DNA of 64,000 bases from assembly GCF_000834635.1 (NCBI RefSeq), contig NZ_JXQV01000009.1, positions 434,001 through 498,000 on the forward strand, given 5' to 3'. The number at the start of each line of letters is the position of its first letter. Position 1 is the first letter of the stretch. The translations under genes and the position numbers were made by a program. Shown piece by piece: positions 60,327-64,000 of the stretch. The stretch is from Agrobacterium tumefaciens. GTDB lineage: Bacteria > Pseudomonadota > Alphaproteobacteria > Rhizobiales > Rhizobiaceae. The notes beneath the pieces are model-generated. The model made no database searches. It saw nothing but the letters and a program-made list of their open reading frames with translations, and was not told the origin of the DNA.

Positions 60327-61376
60327 ATGATCGCAGATAATTCCACGGTTCAGACAGCTCATTTCCCCGCAGACCACCCGAAGGTCGCCTTCGGCAAGGT
60401 CGGCGTGCTCCTCGTCAATCTCGGCACGCCAGATGGCACGGATTACAAATCCATGCGCCGTTATCTGGCGGAATTTTTGAGCGACAAGCGCGTCATCGAA
60501 TGGTCGCGCCTGTTCTGGTATCCCATTCTCTATGGCATCGTGCTGAACAAGCGCCCGCAGAAGGTGGGCAAGGCCTATGAGGAGATCTGGAACCACGAGC
60601 TGAACGAAAGCTACCTGCGCACCTATACCCGCAATCAGGGTGAGGCTTTGGCGAAGATGCTGACCGATCTGCCCAATGTCGTCGTCGATTGGGGCATGCG
60701 CTACGGCAAGCCGAGCATTGCCGAACGCATGGACGCGCTGAAGGCGCAAGGGTGTGAGAAAATCCTGCTGTTTCCGCTCTATCCGCAATTTGCGGCGGCA
60801 ACGACTGCCACCGTCAACGACAAGGCCTTCGAATATCTGATGAAGCAGCGCTGGCAGCCAGCGCTTCGCACCGTGCCGCCCTATCACGACGACGACACCT
60901 ATATCGATGCGCTGGCTAATTCCGTCAAAGCCCATCTGGCGACGCTGGATTGGGAGCCGGAAAAGATCATCGCCTCCTTCCACGGCATTCCGCAGTCCTA
61001 CTTCAAGAAAGGCGATCCCTATCATTGCCAATGCATGAAGACGGGTCGCCTGCTGCGTGAAAAGCTGGGTCTGGACAAGGACCGCTTCATGATTACCTTC
61101 CAGTCCCGTTTCGGGCCGGAAGAGTGGCTGCAGCCCTACACCGACAAGACGGTGGAGCGGCTGGCCAAGGAAGGCGTCAAGCGCATTGCCGTGATGAATC
61201 CGGGCTTCGTTTCCGACTGTCTGGAAACGCTGGAAGAAATCGCAGGCGAAGCTGGCGAGATTTTCCACCACAATGGCGGCGAGAAGTTTTCCCACATTCC
61301 ATGCCTGAATGACAGTTCTGAGGGTATGCGGGTTCTCGAGAAAGTTGTACGCAGGGAGTTGCAAGGTTGGGTTTGA
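60327..61376 (+). CDS. hemH: Ferrochelatase
   Basis: Predicted 349 residues. It inserts Fe2+ into protoporphyrin IX, the last step of haem synthesis. KVGVLLVNLGTPDGTDYKSM, RYLAEFLSDKRVIEW, LLFPLYPQFAAATTATVN, IIASFHGIPQSYFKKGDPYH (catalytic His) and FITFQSRFGPEEWL-like blocks are diagnostic, as is FVSDCLETLEEI. ATG 60327 has AGGA eight bases upstream; ATG 60291 and 60306 are in frame but lack one. No clear iron box was recognised upstream. Confidence 0.93.
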   Translation: MIADNSTVQTAHFPADHPKVAFGKVGVLLVNLGTPDGTDYKSMRRYLAEFLSDKRVIEWSRLFWYPILYGIVLNKRPQKVGKAYEEIWNHELNESYLRTYTRNQGEALAKMLTDLPNVVVDWGMRYGKPSIAERMDALKAQGCEKILLFPLYPQFAAATTATVNDKAFEYLMKQRWQPALRTVPPYHDDDTYIDALANSVKAHLATLDWEPEKIIASFHGIPQSYFKKGDPYHCQCMKTGRLLREKLGLDKDRFMITFQSRFGPEEWLQPYTDKTVERLAKEGVKRIAVMNPGFVSDCLETLEEIAGEAGEIFHHNGGEKFSHIPCLNDSSEGMRVLEKVVRRELQGWV

Positions 61377-61467
61377 CCCAACCCTGAGCAATTCCGGACG
61401 CAAAACCGCGTTACACTTTTGCTGGAATTGCTCTACCTGACACCTGCCAGCACATGAGGAGATGGCG

Positions 61468-62532
61468 ATGTTTGATCTGGGTGGTTTCGATATTGTCGTG
61501 ATCGTCGTTGTGGGGCTCGTCATTCTCACGCTGTTTGCAGGCATCAAGACGGTGCCGCAGGGCTATCGCTACACGGTGGAGCGCTTCGGGCGCTACACCC
61601 GCACCATGGAACCCGGCCTCAACATCCTCACGCCCTATATCGAGCGCGTCGGTGCAAGGTTGAACGTGATGGAACAGGTGCTGGATATTCCCACGCAGGA
61701 AGTCATCACCAAGGATAATGCCAGCGTCTCGGCAGATGCCGTCGCCTTCTATCAGGTGCTGAACGCCGCGCAGGCGGCCTATCAGATCACTGATCTGCAA
61801 TCTGCCATCCAGAACCTCACCATGACCAATATCCGCTCGGTCATGGGCTCTATGGATCTCGATGAGCTTCTGTCCAACCGCGATGCCATCAATGACCGCC
61901 TGTTGCGCGTGGTGGATGAAGCCGTGGGCCCATGGGGCATCAAGGTCACCCGCATCGAAATCAAGGATATCGCGCCGCCCAAGGACCTCGTGGATTCCAT
62001 GGCCCGGCAGATGAAGGCCGAGCGTGAGAAGCGCGCGCAGGTTCTGGAAGCCGAAGGCTCGCGCGCTGCGCAGATTCTGCGGGCCGAAGGCGCCAAGCAA
62101 TCCGCCATTCTGGAGGCCGAAGGTCAGCGCGAAGCGGCCTTCCGTGACGCCGAAGCGCGTGAGCGTCTGGCAGAAGCCGAAGCCAATGCCACCCGCATGG
62201 TCTCCGAAGCCATCGCCGCTGGTGATATCCACGCCATCAACTACTTCATCGCTCAGAAATACACCGAAGCCATGACCGCCATCGGCACCGCCAAGAACTC
62301 CAAGATCGTGCTGATGCCGATGGAAGCGTCCGCGCTGATCGGCTCTCTCGGCGGCATTGGCGCCATCGCCAAGGAAGTGTTCGGCCGCGACAGCGATGCT
62401 CAGTCCACGCCCGATACAGCCGCCTCGCCCAAACAGCGCAGCTCCGTTCCGTCCACGTCCAGCCGCCCGTCGGCCCAGACCATCAACGTGACCATCCCCA
62501 ACAACCCGTTCGGCCCTTCCACGGAGCGTTGA
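61468..62532 (+). CDS. SPFH/Band 7 membrane protease-associated protein (QmcA-like)
   Basis: Predicted 354 residues. One N-terminal membrane helix (FDIVVIVVVGLVILTLF), then an SPFH domain (VPQGYRYTVERFGRYTRTME, NVMEQVLDIPTQEVITKDNA, SVSADAVAFYQVLN). A long Ala/Glu/Arg coiled coil (about 180-260) and Ser/Pro-rich tail follow. Such stomatin/QmcA proteins oligomerise in the membrane and guard FtsH or organise lipid domains. AGGAG lies seven bases before ATG 61468; ATG 61462 is too close. The NfeD gene follows by one base. Confidence 0.92.
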   Translation: MFDLGGFDIVVIVVVGLVILTLFAGIKTVPQGYRYTVERFGRYTRTMEPGLNILTPYIERVGARLNVMEQVLDIPTQEVITKDNASVSADAVAFYQVLNAAQAAYQITDLQSAIQNLTMTNIRSVMGSMDLDELLSNRDAINDRLLRVVDEAVGPWGIKVTRIEIKDIAPPKDLVDSMARQMKAEREKRAQVLEAEGSRAAQILRAEGAKQSAILEAEGQREAAFRDAEARERLAEAEANATRMVSEAIAAGDIHAINYFIAQKYTEAMTAIGTAKNSKIVLMPMEASALIGSLGGIGAIAKEVFGRDSDAQSTPDTAASPKQRSSVPSTSSRPSAQTINVTIPNNPFGPSTER

Positions 62533-62533
62533 G

Positions 62534-62998
62534 ATGATAGCCAGGCTCGTGACCGATCTCGGCCCGTGGAGTTGGTGGATACTCGCCGCCCTCCTGCTGG
62601 CCGCCGAACTCGTCGCCCCCGGCGTGTTCCTCATCTGGATCGGTGCCGCAGCCCTCGTCATCGGAGCGATCTCGCTGGCCCTCTGGGATACGGCTCTCTG
62701 GGGCTGGCACGTACAGCTCCTGTTGTTCGCCGTCCTCTCCATTGCCTTCGCACTCCTTGGACGCCGCTATTATGGCCGCGACCACGCCAGAACCGATGAG
62801 CCCTTCCTCAATCAGCGCGAAGCCAGCCTCATAGGCCGCACCGCCACCCTGCAAGAACCCATCGCAGAAAGCCGAGGCAGGATCCGACTGGATGACACAT
62901 GGTGGCCCGTCCAAGGCACCGACCTCCCCGCCGGCACCCGCGTGCGCATAGCGTCGGCCCATGGGCGCACATTGGTGGTGGAGAAGATCGAGGTTTGA
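62534..62998 (+). CDS. NfeD family membrane protein
   Basis: 154 residues. Three membrane segments (about 12-75: WWILAALLLAAELVAPGVFL, IWIGAAALVIGAISLAL, VQLLLFAVLSIAFALLG) and a C-terminal OB-fold domain (LIGRTATLQEPIAESRGRIR, GTRVRIASAHGRTLVVEKIE). NfeD short forms partner with SPFH proteins; here the gene starts two bases after the SPFH stop, so coupling is tight. Confidence 0.92.
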   Translation: MIARLVTDLGPWSWWILAALLLAAELVAPGVFLIWIGAAALVIGAISLALWDTALWGWHVQLLLFAVLSIAFALLGRRYYGRDHARTDEPFLNQREASLIGRTATLQEPIAESRGRIRLDDTWWPVQGTDLPAGTRVRIASAHGRTLVVEKIEV

Positions 62999-63258
62999 GG
63001 GTCAAGTCACCGGGACGCAACGCGTTTGCCTTCCACGGGCGATCCTTCCCCGCGTGTGGATGGGCACAGACCAGACATTCGACAACTGCGCGTCCATGTA
63101 AGTGCGATATTAGCGAATTGGCTTCAAATAACCGTCGTGATGAATGAAATCATAGTCCAGCCCAATAAAGGTTCGAATATTTTAATTTAGCACTTGCTAT
63201 TTAAGTGAGCTGCAACGCTTCCTGCATTGCGCCAATCCGGCGCATGAAGGATCATTTC

Positions 63259-63402
63259 ATGAAAATTCTTTCTGTTGCCATTCTTGCACTTCTGTCGTTC
63301 GGAAGCATTGCAAACGCGGCTTGTAACTATGCCAGCGATAGGGCCAGCGACGGCTCGCGCTGCGGCGGTCGTGCTGCGTCAGAAAGACCTGGTGGCAGAT
63401 AG
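63259..63402 (+). CDS. Small secreted cysteine-containing protein (47 residues)
   Basis: Signal peptide MKILSVAILALLSFGSIANA, mature part ACNYASDRASDGSRCGGRAA then SERPGGR. AAGGA sits eight bases upstream of ATG 63259. Two cysteines could form a disulfide; the DRASDGSRCGGRAAS motif recurs, from general memory, in small rhizobial secreted proteins. A terminator follows, supporting a real gene. Function unknown. Confidence 0.7.
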   Translation: MKILSVAILALLSFGSIANAACNYASDRASDGSRCGGRAASERPGGR

Positions 63403-63428
63403 TCGCCTCAATACGCTTACCACCATTT

Positions 63429-63458
63429 GCAGCCGTCCGGTTAACACTGGGCGGCTGC
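63429..63458 (+). terminator. Hairpin terminator of the small secreted protein gene
   Basis: GCAGCCG-T-CC, ten-base loop, GG-G-CGGCTGC then TTTCATT. Confidence 0.65.
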
Positions 63459-63554
63459 TTTCATTGAGGCGTTCGAAAGCAATCTGAGTGCCTACGACGG
63501 ATGCAGGGGCAGCCAAGATCGAATCGGCCCGCGCAACCCCGCCCCGAGCAAGTA

Positions 63555-63794
63555 TCATCCAATATCGGGAATTTCGCCGTGCTGGTAGATAATCACCGGA
63601 GGGCCGTATTCGCCCATGTCGGGGTCTGCATCGCGTGCCCAGGCCAGGACACCGTCATACTGGCTCGCCAGGGCCTTGCCCTCGCGCACGGCGCGCTCTT
63701 CCGTTGGCATTTGCCTTGGCTCGAATGCCTCGACCATGTTGCCCTCGTCGTCGGCCTTGTAGGCGGCAAGAACGATCAGTTTGATTTTAGCCAT
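63555..63794 (-). CDS. Conserved hypothetical protein (79 residues)
   Basis: AKIKLIVLAAYKADDEGNMV, EAFEPRQMPTEERAVREGKA, LASQYDGVLAWARDADPDMG, EYGPPVIIYQHGEIPDIG. It is acidic and soluble with an alpha/beta pattern. AAGGA lies before the ATG. The composition and clear Shine-Dalgarno indicate a true gene. No domain recognised. Confidence 0.7.
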   Translation of the reverse strand: MAKIKLIVLAAYKADDEGNMVEAFEPRQMPTEERAVREGKALASQYDGVLAWARDADPDMGEYGPPVIIYQHGEIPDIG

Positions 63795-63922
63795 GGCGCT
63801 GTTCCTTGTGCGGATAGAGGCAACCTATACCACAGGTAAAAAGCAAGGGTGATGATTGTGTCAGGCCTGCAGGTTTAATGCTGGTGCAAACGCCCAACTC
63901 GGGTGCGCATGCACCAAAACCA

Positions 63923-63954
63923 AAAAAGGCTTCCGGTTTCCCGAAAGCCTTTTT
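63923..63954 (-). terminator. Terminator downstream of the tRNA gene
   Basis: AAAAAGGCTT...AAGCCTTTTT, symmetrical, so it works on both strands; on the minus strand it lies about ten bases past the tRNA 3' end. Confidence 0.75.
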
Positions 63955-63963
63955 GAAACTGGA

Positions 63964-64000
63964 TGGTGGGCGTGACAGGGATTGAACCTGTGACCCCTAC
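63964..64000 (-). tRNA. tRNA 3' part, probably tRNA-Val(GAC), cut by the window edge
   Basis: The minus strand reads a T-arm ACAGG-TTCAATC-CCTGT, acceptor 3' strand CACGCCC, then ACCA. The segment GTAG-GGGTC before it fits the anticodon-stem 3' half and variable loop of rhizobial tRNA-Val(GAC), but the anticodon is outside the window. Confidence 0.75.

Noticed and set aside
61411-62742. 443-codon minus-strand frame
   Set aside because: Shadow of the SPFH and NfeD genes; Gly/Arg/Asp-rich without domain.

Overview
The window looks like chromosomal DNA of a member of the Rhizobiaceae, closest in feel to Agrobacterium/Rhizobium. This is judged from the gene families and their order, not from a database search. 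Indicators are homospermidine synthase, an Omp10-type lipoprotein, RcdA and GapR (alphaproteobacterial cell-cycle and nucleoid proteins), CtrA-type TTAA-N7-TTAA boxes, a small heat-shock gene with a ROSE-like leader and sigma-32 promoter, DUF1192/DUF1244/DUF1036/DUF465 small proteins, and high-GC coding sequence. No insertion sequence, prophage or CRISPR array was seen. The content is mostly housekeeping, with a few odd islands.

Layout. 1-5.2 kb: end of pgk, class I aldolase (fda), a membrane-bound XRE regulator, an MFS transporter with DUF1192, then a CtrA-boxed stretch with a candidate small RNA, rcdA and rpmE. 5.4-9.9 kb: an ABC exporter convergent with an FAD dehydrogenase, then about 1.1 kb without a convincing gene. 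9.9-15.1 kb (minus strand): a MotA/ExbB-like plus OmpA-like pair, suhB, a Sel1-repeat protein and a ThiE-like protein. 15.1-20.9 kb: TauE/SafE permease, two DUF465 genes, purE-purK, rpmJ (L36), a TPR protein, KdsD-type isomerase and DUF3617. 21-27.5 kb: outer-membrane barrel, galU, MltB-type transglycosylase, a DUF459 protein lacking the usual SGNH catalytic residues, a small P-loop kinase and a GrpB-family protein.

27.7-34.1 kb (minus strand): gltB and gltD, with a previously hidden 41-codon membrane ORF between them. 34.4-41.3 kb: threonine aldolase, a LysR regulator divergent from a bile-acid-type symporter, hsp20 with sigma-32 promoter and ROSE-like leader, an alpha/beta hydrolase and kup. 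41.5-45.5 kb: CsbD, GapR, DUF1244, N-formylglutamate amidohydrolase, DUF1036 and pyk. 45.6-47.9 kb: a 735-residue protein made of 91 uninterrupted octapeptides arranged in a 17-octad (136-residue) super-repeat, the most striking object in the window. 48.4-55.8 kb: a YcbK/DUF882 protein with a long low-complexity tail, an NtrC-type regulator, PepF peptidase, a PabC-like enzyme and a PAS-GGDEF protein. 56-64 kb: hss, omp10, a 5'-nucleotidase fused to LysM, hemH, SPFH/NfeD, two small proteins, and the 3' end of a tRNA running off the right edge.

Functional themes are central carbon metabolism (pgk, fda, pyk), nitrogen assimilation (gltBD), purine synthesis (purEK), envelope building (galU, KdsD, MltB, DUF459, OmpA-like, YcbK, LysM nucleotidase) and cell-cycle control (rcdA with CtrA boxes, gapR). 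All functional names are assigned from recognised motifs and family resemblance. Starts were moved from the longest possible ORF where a Shine-Dalgarno sequence or signal peptide favoured another codon.
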